Shown piece after piece: positions 13,909 to 21,492 of a DNA stretch of 32,615 bases. This DNA is from JBBDYQ01 sp035553855 (GTDB lineage: Bacteria > Actinomycetota > Thermoleophilia > Solirubrobacterales > Thermoleophilaceae). Numbering within the stretch: the first letter of the stretch is position 1; each line of letters starts with the position of its first letter. The position numbers were made by a program, and so were the translations under genes. The notes beneath the pieces were generated by a model that ran no database searches, had not been told where the DNA came from, and saw only the letters and a program-made list of their open reading frames with translations. The stretch is from the NCBI GenBank assembly GCA_035553855.1, contig DATMJO010000027.1, positions 1 through 32,615 on the forward strand, given 5' to 3'.

Positions 13909-15570
13909 TCAGTCGCGCGGGGCCTTGGTGTGCCGCGCCTTCGCGGGGCACTCGCCCGTCGAGTAGATCCTGATCAGGTAGCGGCCCGAGTCCGGGACCT
14001 CGTCTATGAAGCAGAGGTTCGCGCCGGTCGCGGCGAGCGCCGGCCGGACCCGCTCGGGCGCCCTCACCCGCAGCCACACGATCCACTTCACGTCGCTCTC
14101 GATCAGCGCGTGCGGCCGCCGGCGGAACTTCTTCCACAGCTTCGAGTCGTTCGCGTCGATGAAGCGGCTCGAGTCGAGGCCGCTCTGGAGCTGCAGGCGG
14201 TCGAGGAACTCGTGATGGGCGGGGAAGTAGATCCTGCCCGCCGTCGCGTGCTCGCCCATCCACTGGGCCGCGCGCTCGATCCTCGGCGCGTAGGGGACGT
14301 CGCCCTCGGCGTCCTCCCAGGCGGCGACCTGGCCGCTCGTGGCCATGAGCACGCCGCCGGCGCAGACGAGCGCGGTGACCACCGCGACGCCCACGTGGTT
14401 GCGGATCCCCGCGGCGGCGAAGAACGCGAGAGCAGGGAGGATCGTGACGCCGTAGCGGAGGTTGCGCCAGTCGCCGAGGCCGTCGCCGGGGATGATGATG
14501 CTGCCGGAGCTGAGGGCCTGGACCGTGTAGAACGCGAGCGGGTAGAGCAGGAGCAGCGGTATCAGCAGCCTTGCGTCGGAGCGGGCGCGAAGCAGGTAGA
14601 GGACGAGCCCGACCGCTCCCGCCGCGACGAGCGCGGGGCCCGCGTTGAGATAGGCGGCGTGCGGGTAGGCGGATGCGCCGTCGAGACCCGGCTCCGAGAC
14701 GTTGAAGACCGTCGTCGTGTCGTCGATCGTGCCGCCGAGGAACGCAAGCGGGTCGCCGTAGATCATCACGTTCATCAGCAGGAACAGGAACAGGCCGTAG
14801 CCGCCCGCCACGAGCCAGAGGAGCACCGTGGACTCGATCCGCTTCGTGCCGCGCCAGCGGCTCCGGGCGATGCCGAGCACGACGGCGAGCTCGAGCGGGG
14901 CGAGGATCCACGTGTCGAAGTGGGCGAGCGTCGCGAGCGACAGCGATAGGCCCGCGGCCAGCAGCGTGAAGCCTCCGCCGAGCTGCGCCCAGCGCGCGAG
15001 GTAGTACACGTTCGCCGTGGTGGCGGCCATGATCGTCGCGTAGAGCATCGGGATGACGCCCGCGTAGAGGAAGCTCGGGCTCGCGGCGAGCATCACCGCG
15101 GCGGCGAACGCGGCCTGCCGGGAGGTCCCGGCCATGAGGCAGAGCCGGTAGAGGTACCAGCAGGCGGCCAGCGAGGCGAGGATCGACACGATCGTCCCGC
15201 TGACGCCGTTCTCGTAGATCGGGTCGAGCCACACGAACGGCAGCACCAGCACGTGGTAGAGCGGCGTCCAGTGGGTGCCGAGCTGGGCGAACGAGGCCTC
15301 GGCGTTGTCGAACACCCGCCGCGGCGTGACCACGTGGGAGGGGGCGTCCTGGTAGGCGAGGATCAGGTCGGCCTGCCCGGCGAGCACCGCGGTGACCACG
15401 AGCAGCACGAGCGCGAACAGCAGCGCGACGACGAGCCACGGGTCGGCCGGGCGAAAGACTCCGCCGGGCGTGGGCGGGAGCTGGAGCCAGCCGGCGGCGG
15501 CGGAGCGACGCTCGCGGGTGCGCGCCTGGGCGGCGGTGCCCGGGAGCGGCGGGAGCCCGGTCGCGCTCAC
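13909..15570 (-). CDS. Multi-membrane protein, GT-C/ArnT-PMT-like glycosyltransferase
   Basis: A 553-residue protein with about ten hydrophobic segments, starting after a roughly 45-residue cytoplasmic lead. The first loop contains YQDAPSHVVTPRRVFDNAEA and FAQLGTHWTPLYH, in the place where GT-C glycosyltransferases carry acidic catalytic residues. The C-terminus (about 430-553) is soluble and contains WMGEHATAGRIYFPAHHEF, like the extracytoplasmic part of family 39/83-type proteins. A lipid-linked sugar transferase at the outer face is inferred, not proved. It starts at GTG 15570, overlapping the stop of the GT2 gene (GTGA), so the two are translationally coupled and likely act in one envelope polysaccharide pathway. 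Confidence 0.72.
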   Translation of the reverse strand: MSATGLPPLPGTAAQARTRERRSAAAGWLQLPPTPGGVFRPADPWLVVALLFALVLLVVTAVLAGQADLILAYQDAPSHVVTPRRVFDNAEASFAQLGTHWTPLYHVLVLPFVWLDPIYENGVSGTIVSILASLAACWYLYRLCLMAGTSRQAAFAAAVMLAASPSFLYAGVIPMLYATIMAATTANVYYLARWAQLGGGFTLLAAGLSLSLATLAHFDTWILAPLELAVVLGIARSRWRGTKRIESTVLLWLVAGGYGLFLFLLMNVMIYGDPLAFLGGTIDDTTTVFNVSEPGLDGASAYPHAAYLNAGPALVAAGAVGLVLYLLRARSDARLLIPLLLLYPLAFYTVQALSSGSIIIPGDGLGDWRNLRYGVTILPALAFFAAAGIRNHVGVAVVTALVCAGGVLMATSGQVAAWEDAEGDVPYAPRIERAAQWMGEHATAGRIYFPAHHEFLDRLQLQSGLDSSRFIDANDSKLWKKFRRRPHALIESDVKWIVWLRVRAPERVRPALAATGANLCFIDEVPDSGRYLIRIYSTGECPAKARHTKAPRD

Positions 15571-18275
15571 GCGGGCACCTTCTCGGGATCGCGCACCAGA
15601 CGCGGGAGCCCGGCGTGGGCTGCCGTCGCGGCGGCCTCCTCGCGGGCGGCCGCGAGCGCGCGGTCGACGTCGCCGTGCGGCGCGACGACCAGCTCGACGT
15701 GGAGGTTCGGGAACTGCGCCTCGATGTCGCCCAGCTCGGGGTCGGCGCCTGCGCTGGCGATCGTCAGCGTGTCGCCGACCATCACGAGCGGCACCGCGCG
15801 TGCCCGCTCCGCGCGCGCGAGCGGGATGTAGAGGAAGAGCATCGGGTCGGGCCGGAGATCGTCGATCCGGACGACCCTGCGGCCGGTGGCGGCCGCGACC
15901 TCGCGGGCGAGCTCGAGATCGCCGACGAGACCGAGGCGGACGACGCGCTGCTCGGGAGTCTCGCCCGGCGCGAGCGGGCGGGCGAACTCGCGCGGGGCTC
16001 CGCTCGCGGGAGCCGTCGCGGACGGCGGCTCCGGGATGCGCCGCGGGGGCGGCAGGCGGACGCCGAGCCGGCCCGGCTCGCTCACATCGAAGGCGATCTC
16101 CTCGCCGTAGGCCTCGCGCAGGTGCTCGCCGAGCGGCGCCGTGCCGGCTGCCGAGACCGTGATGAGCGCGCTACCGCCCGCGCGGGAGAGGACCGAGGCG
16201 GAGACGTCGAGCACGCCCGGCGCGCGGCGAAGGACGCGGATGACGCGCGCAAGCTCGGCCACGTCCTCGACGGGACGGACCGAGACGATCGTGGGGCCGG
16301 GGGCGAGCCGCGGCAGGGCGGGCCGAAGCGGCGGAAGCCCGGTCGGGGACGCGGAGTGGGGCGGCAGCGCGCCCGGCGCCACCGGAGCGGTCCGCGTGAG
16401 CGGCGGCAGCGCGCCCGCGGCCTCCTGGGCGGGCTCGGGCTCCTGCGCGGTGGCCGCCGGGTCGCCGGCCCCGGCGAAGATCTCGCGCACGAGCTCCGCC
16501 GCCTCGTCGGCCTCCTCGGGGGAGAGCTCGAGTGCCTCCTCGAGCTCGCGCATCTGCTCCTCGGAGAGCACGGGCTCGGCCTCCGCGGGCTGCGCCGCCA
16601 CGGGGACCGGCTCCGGCTCGGGCACGGCGAGCGGCTCTGCTTCGGGCGCTGCGAGCGGCTGCGGCTCGGGCTCGGCGAGGAACGCGGGGACGGCGGGCGC
16701 TTCCGGCAGTGCCGGCTCGGGCGGAGCCAGGGCGGGCGCCTCCGCCGGCAGCGCCTCCGCGACGACGGCCGGACGGAGCGGCGCGGCGGCCGGGATTGCG
16801 GTGTCGCCCACGGCCAGGCCGTGCTGGGTCTTCTCCCACTTGTGCGGCTTGAAGACGAGCTGCGACACGCCCTTCCACGCGCCGATCGAGATCATCAGCC
16901 AGTAGACCGGCACGGTGACGGCGTAGCGGACGAGCGTGTCCCGCTCGAGCTGGTACACCGACGAGACGAAGGCGAGCAACATCACGAAGTTGCCGCCGAG
17001 CAGGAGCGCCATGCCGATCGAGAGCAGGGGCTCGGGGAAGAGGCGCTCGATGGGGGTCACGTCCGCGCCCGCGCCGCGGAGCACGAAGTAGAACCAGACG
17101 CCGCTCCAGAAGATGACCTGGAGGCATTGCACGATCGGCACGCCGCCGACCGAGATGAGCGCGGCGGCGTACTTGCGCCAGCCCATGGCGCGGCCGGTGC
17201 GGATCGGCGCGCGCGTCATCACGAGCGCGGTCTGGGCGAAGCCCTTGATCCAGCGCGAGCGCTGCCTCACCCAGTGGCGCGCAACGGGACACGCCTCCTC
17301 CCACGTGACCGAGTCCAGGGTGTGCGACTCGTAGCCCGCGGCGGAGAGCCGGATGCCCAGCTCGCAGTCCTCGGTGACGTTCCAGGAGTCCCAGCCGCCC
17401 ACCTCGCGGACGATGTCCGTGCGGAAGTGCGTAGAGGTCCCGCCGAGCGGCATCGCGTGGCGGTAGTGGGCGATGCCCTCCAGATAGAGGGCGAAGTGGG
17501 TCGCGTACTCGGTCGTGAACCAGCGGGTCAGGCGGTTCTGGTCGGTGTTGTAGAAGTCGAGCCGGCCCTGGAGGCAGGCGACGCGATCGGGCAGCGAGCG
17601 GAACTCGGCGACGGCCTTGCGGAGCTGGTCGGGCTCGGGCCTGTCCTCGGCGTCGTAGATCGTGAAGAACTCGCCGCGGACGTGGGGGAGGGCGGCGTTC
17701 AGCGCGCGCGGCTTGGTCTTCGGCACACCACGCGGGACCACGAGGACGCGCCAGCCGGGGCGGGCGTGCTGCTCGCAGGCGACCTGCGTCTCGGGATCGT
17801 CCTCCTCGACGAGCAGCATCACCTCGAGGCGGTCCTCGGGGTAGTCGATCGCGCCGATCGCCTCGAGCAGCGCGGGGACGACGTTCGCCTCCTTGTAGAG
17901 GGCCACGAGCACGCTGAAGATCGGCAGGTCGGCGGCGGGGAGGGCGGCGGCCCGCTCGGCCAGCTCGTACGGGTCGCGTTCGGCGACGCGCCGGTAGCCG
18001 CGGTAGAGGTAGGTGATCCGCAGGACGGTCGTCGCCAGGAAGATCACCGTGACCACGGCGATCAGGGCGGACAGCGCGGTGAAGGGCGCGACGACGAGCC
18101 CGGCGAGCGTGACCGCGATGAGGACGGCCACCACGACCCGCTGGCGCCGCGTGAGGGTCGGCGCCGCCACCCAGTGCCGGAAGAACGGCAGGGCCGTCGC
18201 CGGGGCCGCGTGATGCAGGTCGTGCGGCCCGGGCGCCGCGGACCGCGGCAGTTTGGGCTCGTTGAGGCCAGTCAT
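15567..18275 (-). CDS. GT2 glycosyltransferase with Pro/Glu-rich linker and C-terminal MshEN-like domain
   Basis: A 902-residue membrane protein. Two helices (about 46-88) precede a GT-A catalytic domain: DAED at 208-211, TED at 301-303 and QRSRW at 338-342, the processive GT2 (cellulose-synthase-like) motifs. Four more helices (about 375-475) follow. Residues about 495-660 are a disordered Ala/Pro/Glu linker. Residues about 662-745 look like a small alpha/beta domain (ELARVIRVLRRAPGVLDVSA), and 765-875 resemble the GspE/MshEN N-terminal domain (TGRRVVRIDDLRPDP ... VPLVMVGDTLTIA). MshEN domains bind cyclic-di-GMP in other proteins; only part of the binding motif (RLG at 780-782) is seen. It likely builds a surface polysaccharide. 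Confidence 0.9.
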   Translation of the reverse strand: MTGLNEPKLPRSAAPGPHDLHHAAPATALPFFRHWVAAPTLTRRQRVVVAVLIAVTLAGLVVAPFTALSALIAVVTVIFLATTVLRITYLYRGYRRVAERDPYELAERAAALPAADLPIFSVLVALYKEANVVPALLEAIGAIDYPEDRLEVMLLVEEDDPETQVACEQHARPGWRVLVVPRGVPKTKPRALNAALPHVRGEFFTIYDAEDRPEPDQLRKAVAEFRSLPDRVACLQGRLDFYNTDQNRLTRWFTTEYATHFALYLEGIAHYRHAMPLGGTSTHFRTDIVREVGGWDSWNVTEDCELGIRLSAAGYESHTLDSVTWEEACPVARHWVRQRSRWIKGFAQTALVMTRAPIRTGRAMGWRKYAAALISVGGVPIVQCLQVIFWSGVWFYFVLRGAGADVTPIERLFPEPLLSIGMALLLGGNFVMLLAFVSSVYQLERDTLVRYAVTVPVYWLMISIGAWKGVSQLVFKPHKWEKTQHGLAVGDTAIPAAAPLRPAVVAEALPAEAPALAPPEPALPEAPAVPAFLAEPEPQPLAAPEAEPLAVPEPEPVPVAAQPAEAEPVLSEEQMRELEEALELSPEEADEAAELVREIFAGAGDPAATAQEPEPAQEAAGALPPLTRTAPVAPGALPPHSASPTGLPPLRPALPRLAPGPTIVSVRPVEDVAELARVIRVLRRAPGVLDVSASVLSRAGGSALITVSAAGTAPLGEHLREAYGEEIAFDVSEPGRLGVRLPPPRRIPEPPSATAPASGAPREFARPLAPGETPEQRVVRLGLVGDLELAREVAAATGRRVVRIDDLRPDPMLFLYIPLARAERARAVPLVMVGDTLTIASAGADPELGDIEAQFPNLHVELVVAPHGDVDRALAAAREEAAATAAHAGLPRLVRDPEKVPA

Positions 18276-18290
18276 CGAGTCCGCCCGTCG

Positions 18291-19706
18291 TCATGACTGT
18301 ACGGCAGATCGGCCCCTTTTTGGGCCGTTTCGCCCGTTTGTCAGCCGCTCGCGCGGCAGTGCCCGCGACGGTCGCCCGCCGGCGCGCCGAGGCCGGGATG
18401 AAAGTTCGGTCCCTGGCACCTTTGTTGCGGGGTGGGAATTTGGTCCCTGGCACCTTTTGTTCATGCGGGGACCGGTATGGGAATTTGGTCCCTGGCACCT
18501 TTGTTGCATCCGGGCGAAGGCGGCTGTTGCGCCCGCCGCCGCGGCCAGCGCGGCCAGGCCTCCAAGCGCCAGAGCGACCCGGGGTGACACGGCCTCCGAG
18601 AGCCAGCCCGCGAGCGGTGCTCCGAGCGGGGTCGATCCCACGAACACCACGGCGTAGAGGGCCATCACGCGCCCGCGCATGACCGGCTCCACGGCGAGCT
18701 GGAGCGAGGAGTTCACGCTCGCGGCGAAGGTCACGCTCGCCGCTCCGAGCGGCACGAGCAGCGCCGCCGCCACGACGAGGCTCGGCGCCCCCGCCGTCGC
18801 GAGGGTGAGCGCGCCGAACGCCGCCGCCGAGACGACGAGCAGCCGCGGGCTCACCCGTCCGCGCGCTCCCGTGACGAGCGCGCCCACCACCGACCCGGCG
18901 CCCATCGCGGTCATGAGCGCGGCGTAGGCGGAGGCGCCGCCGTCGAAGGTGAAGCTCGCGAACAGCGGCAGGATGACCTGGAAGTTGAAGCTGAGCGTCC
19001 CGACGAGCGCCATCATCATCAGCGGGATCCGCAGCTCCGGCGTGCGCCGCACGTACGCGACGCCGGCCCGCAGCGCGCGCGGCTCTCGCGGCGCCCTCAC
19101 GACGGTGGCGAGCGCGGCCGGGTCCATGCGCCGCAGCGCTACCAGCATCGCCACGAAGGACAGGGCGTTCAGCAGGAAGGCGGGCTCGACGCCGCGGACC
19201 GCGATCAGGACGGCCGCGATGGCGGGGCCCGCGATGCGCGCCACATGGACGAGCACGCTGTTGAGCGAGACCGCGTTGACGACGCGGGCGGGCCCGACCA
19301 TCTCCATCACGAAGCTCTGCCTCGTGGGGTAGTCGACCGCGTTCACCGTGCCCCGTACGAGGACGAGCGCGTAGACCATCCAGACCTCCACCGCTCCCGT
19401 GGAGGTCAGCGCCCACAGGCTCACGACGGGCGCCGCCATCGCCACCTGGGTGAGCATCAGGAGACGGCGCTTCGGGAAACGGTCGGCGAGCAGGCCGCCG
19501 GCGGCGGCGAGGACCAGCATCGGGCCCCACTGCGCGGCCGCGAGCAGGCCGACGGCGGTGCCGCTCCCGGTCAGGCTCAGGACCAGCCAGACCTCGGCGA
19601 CGGTCTGGACCCAGTTGCCCGTCAGCGAGACGACCTGGCCGGTGAAGTAGCGGCGGTAGTTGGGGACGCTGAGGGAGTCGAAGGATTGCCGGAGCGCGCG
19701 GCTCAC
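18291..19706 (-). CDS. MFS transporter with a repeat-derived C-terminal tail
   Basis: A major facilitator of about twelve membrane helices, DHA3/EntS-like: FTGQVVSLTGNWVQTVAEVW, then LLADRFPKRRLL as the loop 2-3 motif, and YPTRQSFVMEMVG. The helical part ends near residue 400 (FARMQQ), a normal length. The frame then runs 71 residues through three copies of a nucleotide repeat, giving RCQGPNSH twice and KVPGTELS once, and ends in basic residues. The start is GTG 19706, overlapping the MarR stop (GTGA), so the exporter is coupled to its likely regulator. The GT2 gene starts 15 bp downstream. A drug or metabolite efflux role is the family expectation. Confidence 0.88.
   Translation of the reverse strand: MSRALRQSFDSLSVPNYRRYFTGQVVSLTGNWVQTVAEVWLVLSLTGSGTAVGLLAAAQWGPMLVLAAAGGLLADRFPKRRLLMLTQVAMAAPVVSLWALTSTGAVEVWMVYALVLVRGTVNAVDYPTRQSFVMEMVGPARVVNAVSLNSVLVHVARIAGPAIAAVLIAVRGVEPAFLLNALSFVAMLVALRRMDPAALATVVRAPREPRALRAGVAYVRRTPELRIPLMMMALVGTLSFNFQVILPLFASFTFDGGASAYAALMTAMGAGSVVGALVTGARGRVSPRLLVVSAAAFGALTLATAGAPSLVVAAALLVPLGAASVTFAASVNSSLQLAVEPVMRGRVMALYAVVFVGSTPLGAPLAGWLSEAVSPRVALALGGLAALAAAAGATAAFARMQQRCQGPNSHTGPRMNKRCQGPNSHPATKVPGTELSSRPRRAGGRPSRALPRERLTNGRNGPKRGRSAVQS
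18408..18502. repeat. Three direct copies of GGTCCCTGGCACCTTT
   Basis: Identical 16-mers lie at 18408-18423, 18442-18457 and 18487-18502. Copies 2 and 3 share an extended GGAATTTGGTCCCTGGCACC. Start-to-start spacing is 34 and 45 bp, so they are not regular. They fall inside the 3' end of the MFS reading frame. A fourth copy, in inverted orientation, is at 3449-3465. No transposase or CRISPR genes are nearby. Confidence 0.85.
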
Positions 19707-20143
19707 GGGCGGTCCTCGTCGAGCACGCGCTCGAGCACCTCGGCCGCCCGCTCGAGCGCCGCGGCGTCCGCGGGGTCGAGCTTCGAGATCCGCCGGGCGA
19801 GGTAGGCGGTCTTGCGCGAGCGGATCCGCTTCAGGCGGCGCCTTCCCTCGGCGGTGACGCTCACCAGCGAGCAGCGCCCGTCGTCCGGGTCGGGCGCCCG
19901 CTCGACGAGCCCCGCCTCCTCCAGGCGCGCCAGCACCCGCGTCGCCGTCGGGCGCTTGACGCGCTCGATCTCGGCCAGGCGGCTCGGCGCGAGCGGCCCG
20001 TGGCGCTCGATCGTCGCGAGCGCCGCCGCGGCGGAGGGGCTCATGTCGTCGCCGGCCTCCTGGCGCAGGCGCCGCGCGGTGCGCGTGATGGCCAGGCGCA
20101 GGCGGGCGGCGATCTCGGTGTCGGGTGTCACGGTACTTAGCAT
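19703..20143 (-). CDS. MarR family transcriptional regulator
   Basis: A 146-residue winged-helix regulator. The HTH and wing read RHGPLAPSRLAEIERVKRPT then ATRVLARLEEAGLVERAPDP and DDGRCSLVSVTAEG, which is the MarR pattern. It is coupled to the MFS gene by a GTGA overlap, so it most likely represses the efflux operon and itself and is relieved by a small molecule. ATG 20143 lies 8 nt after TATAGT and inside a palindromic site; GTG 20131 is an alternative. Tandem 13-bp operator-like sites cover the start region. It diverges from the DUF445 gene. Confidence 0.92.
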   Translation of the reverse strand: MLSTVTPDTEIAARLRLAITRTARRLRQEAGDDMSPSAAAALATIERHGPLAPSRLAEIERVKRPTATRVLARLEEAGLVERAPDPDDGRCSLVSVTAEGRRRLKRIRSRKTAYLARRISKLDPADAAALERAAEVLERVLDEDRP

Positions 20144-20162
20144 CGCTAATTACTATAGCTAA
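20137..20162. promoter_or_regulatory. Tandem MarR-type operators over the marR start and -10 box
   Basis: TTAGC-ATC-GCTAA (20137-20149) is a perfect 5-3-5 dyad that contains the marR start codon. Directly adjoining it, TTACTATAGCTAA (20150-20162) is a second copy with a perfect right arm and a partial left arm. The minus-strand -10 TATAGT (20157 to 20152) lies in the second copy. Binding here would block the promoter of the MarR-MFS operon and could also affect the divergent DUF445 gene. Confidence 0.62.
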
Positions 20163-20190
20163 CCGGTTTGCCGGGCCGGTCGAGGGTTGC

Positions 20191-20210
20191 CCCCGCCCCG
20201 TGAAGCGGGG
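20191..20210 (+). other. Small hairpin in the DUF445 leader
   Basis: CCCCGC (20191-20196) can pair with GCGGGG (20205-20210) across an 8-nt loop, about 20 nt before the DUF445 ATG. There is no T-run. It may affect leader structure, or be chance in GC-rich DNA. Confidence 0.25.
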
Positions 20211-20229
20211 ATGCTTCGAGGCGACCGCA

Positions 20230-21492
20230 ATGGACTGGGGCCTCATATCCATCCCGCTGTTCACCGGCGCGATCGGCTACATCACCAACTGGAGCGGGAT
20301 CTGGATGCTCTTCTACCCGATCGTCTTCAAGGGGTTCCGGCTGCCGGGCCTCGCGCCGCTCGCCAACCTCCTGCCCCGGCGGGTGCAGCAGATCCCGGGC
20401 GTCATGCAGGGCGGGGTCGGCTGGCAGGGGATCATCCCGTCGCGCGCCGCGAAGATGGGCTCGATCGCGGTCGACAAGGGGATCGCAAAGCTGGGCAGCC
20501 CGGCCGAGTTCTACCGCCAGCTCGAGCCGGACAAGATCGCCGAGCACATCCTCGCCACCGCCCGCGGCGATATCCGGGAGGTGGTCGAGCGGATCATGGC
20601 CCGCGAGCACCCGCAGCTCTGGGCGACGCTCCCGCCGCGGATCCGCGAGGCCGTCCACGAGCGGGTCCAGGCGCAGCTTCCGGAGATCGTCAAGACGGTC
20701 ACGGACGAGATCGGCGAGAACATCGACCAGCTGCTCGACGTGAAGCTGATGGTCATCAAGCGCATCGAGGCGAACCCCGAGCTGGCCAACCGGATCTTCC
20801 TCGAGGTCGGCAAGCGCGAGCTCCGCTTCATCATCAACTTCGGCTTCTTCTTCGGCTTCGCGCTCGGCCTGCCGACGATCCTCGTGACGGAGGCCTTCCA
20901 CTACTGGTGGGTGCTGCCGATCCTCGGCGTCATCATCGGCTACGTCACGAACTGGCTCGCGCTCTGGATGATCTTCGAGCCGCTCGAGCCCCGGAAGGTC
21001 GGTCCGTTCACCATGCACGGCCTCTTCATGCGCCGCCAGCCCGAGGTCGCCGACGTCTACGCGAAGATCATCTCGGACGACATCGTCACGATCGGGAACA
21101 TCGGGGAGGAGCTGCTCGCCGGGCCGCGCTCGGACAGGACGCGCCAGATGATCGAGACGGCGCTCCGGCCGGCCGTGGACCGCTCGGTCGGCTCGGCGCG
21201 AAACGCCGTGCGCGCCGCTGTGGGCGCGCGGGAGTACGACGCGATCCGTGAGTCAGTGGCGGTCGAGGCCGTCGACTACACGATGACCCCGCTCACGGAC
21301 CCGGAGTTCAACAAGCGGCAGTCCGAGGCCGTGCGCCGGCTGATCGCGGGGAGGATGCTCGAGATGGCGCCCGCCGACTTCGCCGAGATGCTCCGCTCGG
21401 CGATGCGCGAGGACGAGTGGCTGCTGCTGCTCCACGGCGCGGTGCTCGGCTTCTTCGCGGGCCTCGTCCACCTGGCGATCTTCGGTGTCTGA
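20230..21492 (+). CDS. DUF445 family membrane protein
   Basis: A 420-residue protein of the DUF445 family. Two similar membrane hairpins frame a long helical region: GAIGYITNWSGIWMLFYP (about residues 12-29) and GVIIGYVTNWLALWMIFEP (about 235-253). A third hydrophobic segment closes the C-terminus. The central part (about 80-210) is predicted helical and rich in charged residues (IREAVHERVQAQLPEIVK). No activity is established for the family to my knowledge. ATG 20230 is the natural start; the frame upstream crosses the MarR operator. The stop overlaps the next gene (GTGTCTGA), indicating a coupled pair. Confidence 0.87.
   Translation: MDWGLISIPLFTGAIGYITNWSGIWMLFYPIVFKGFRLPGLAPLANLLPRRVQQIPGVMQGGVGWQGIIPSRAAKMGSIAVDKGIAKLGSPAEFYRQLEPDKIAEHILATARGDIREVVERIMAREHPQLWATLPPRIREAVHERVQAQLPEIVKTVTDEIGENIDQLLDVKLMVIKRIEANPELANRIFLEVGKRELRFIINFGFFFGFALGLPTILVTEAFHYWWVLPILGVIIGYVTNWLALWMIFEPLEPRKVGPFTMHGLFMRRQPEVADVYAKIISDDIVTIGNIGEELLAGPRSDRTRQMIETALRPAVDRSVGSARNAVRAAVGAREYDAIRESVAVEAVDYTMTPLTDPEFNKRQSEAVRRLIAGRMLEMAPADFAEMLRSAMREDEWLLLLHGAVLGFFAGLVHLAIFGV

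Noticed and set aside
15615..18296. An 893-codon open frame on the plus strand opposite the GT2 gene
   Set aside because: It is rich in Arg, Gly, Asp and His with no domain, as expected from reading the opposite strand of GC-rich coding DNA. The minus-strand GT2 protein has clear motifs.
18408..18502. Possible short CRISPR array
   Set aside because: Only three repeats of 16-20 bp, unequal spacers of about 18 and 29 bp, inside a coding frame and with no cas gene nearby.
16171..19530. A 1119-codon open frame on the minus strand in another phase of the GT2 and MFS genes
   Set aside because: Its translation is low-complexity Arg/Ala/Pro throughout and crosses two well-supported genes.
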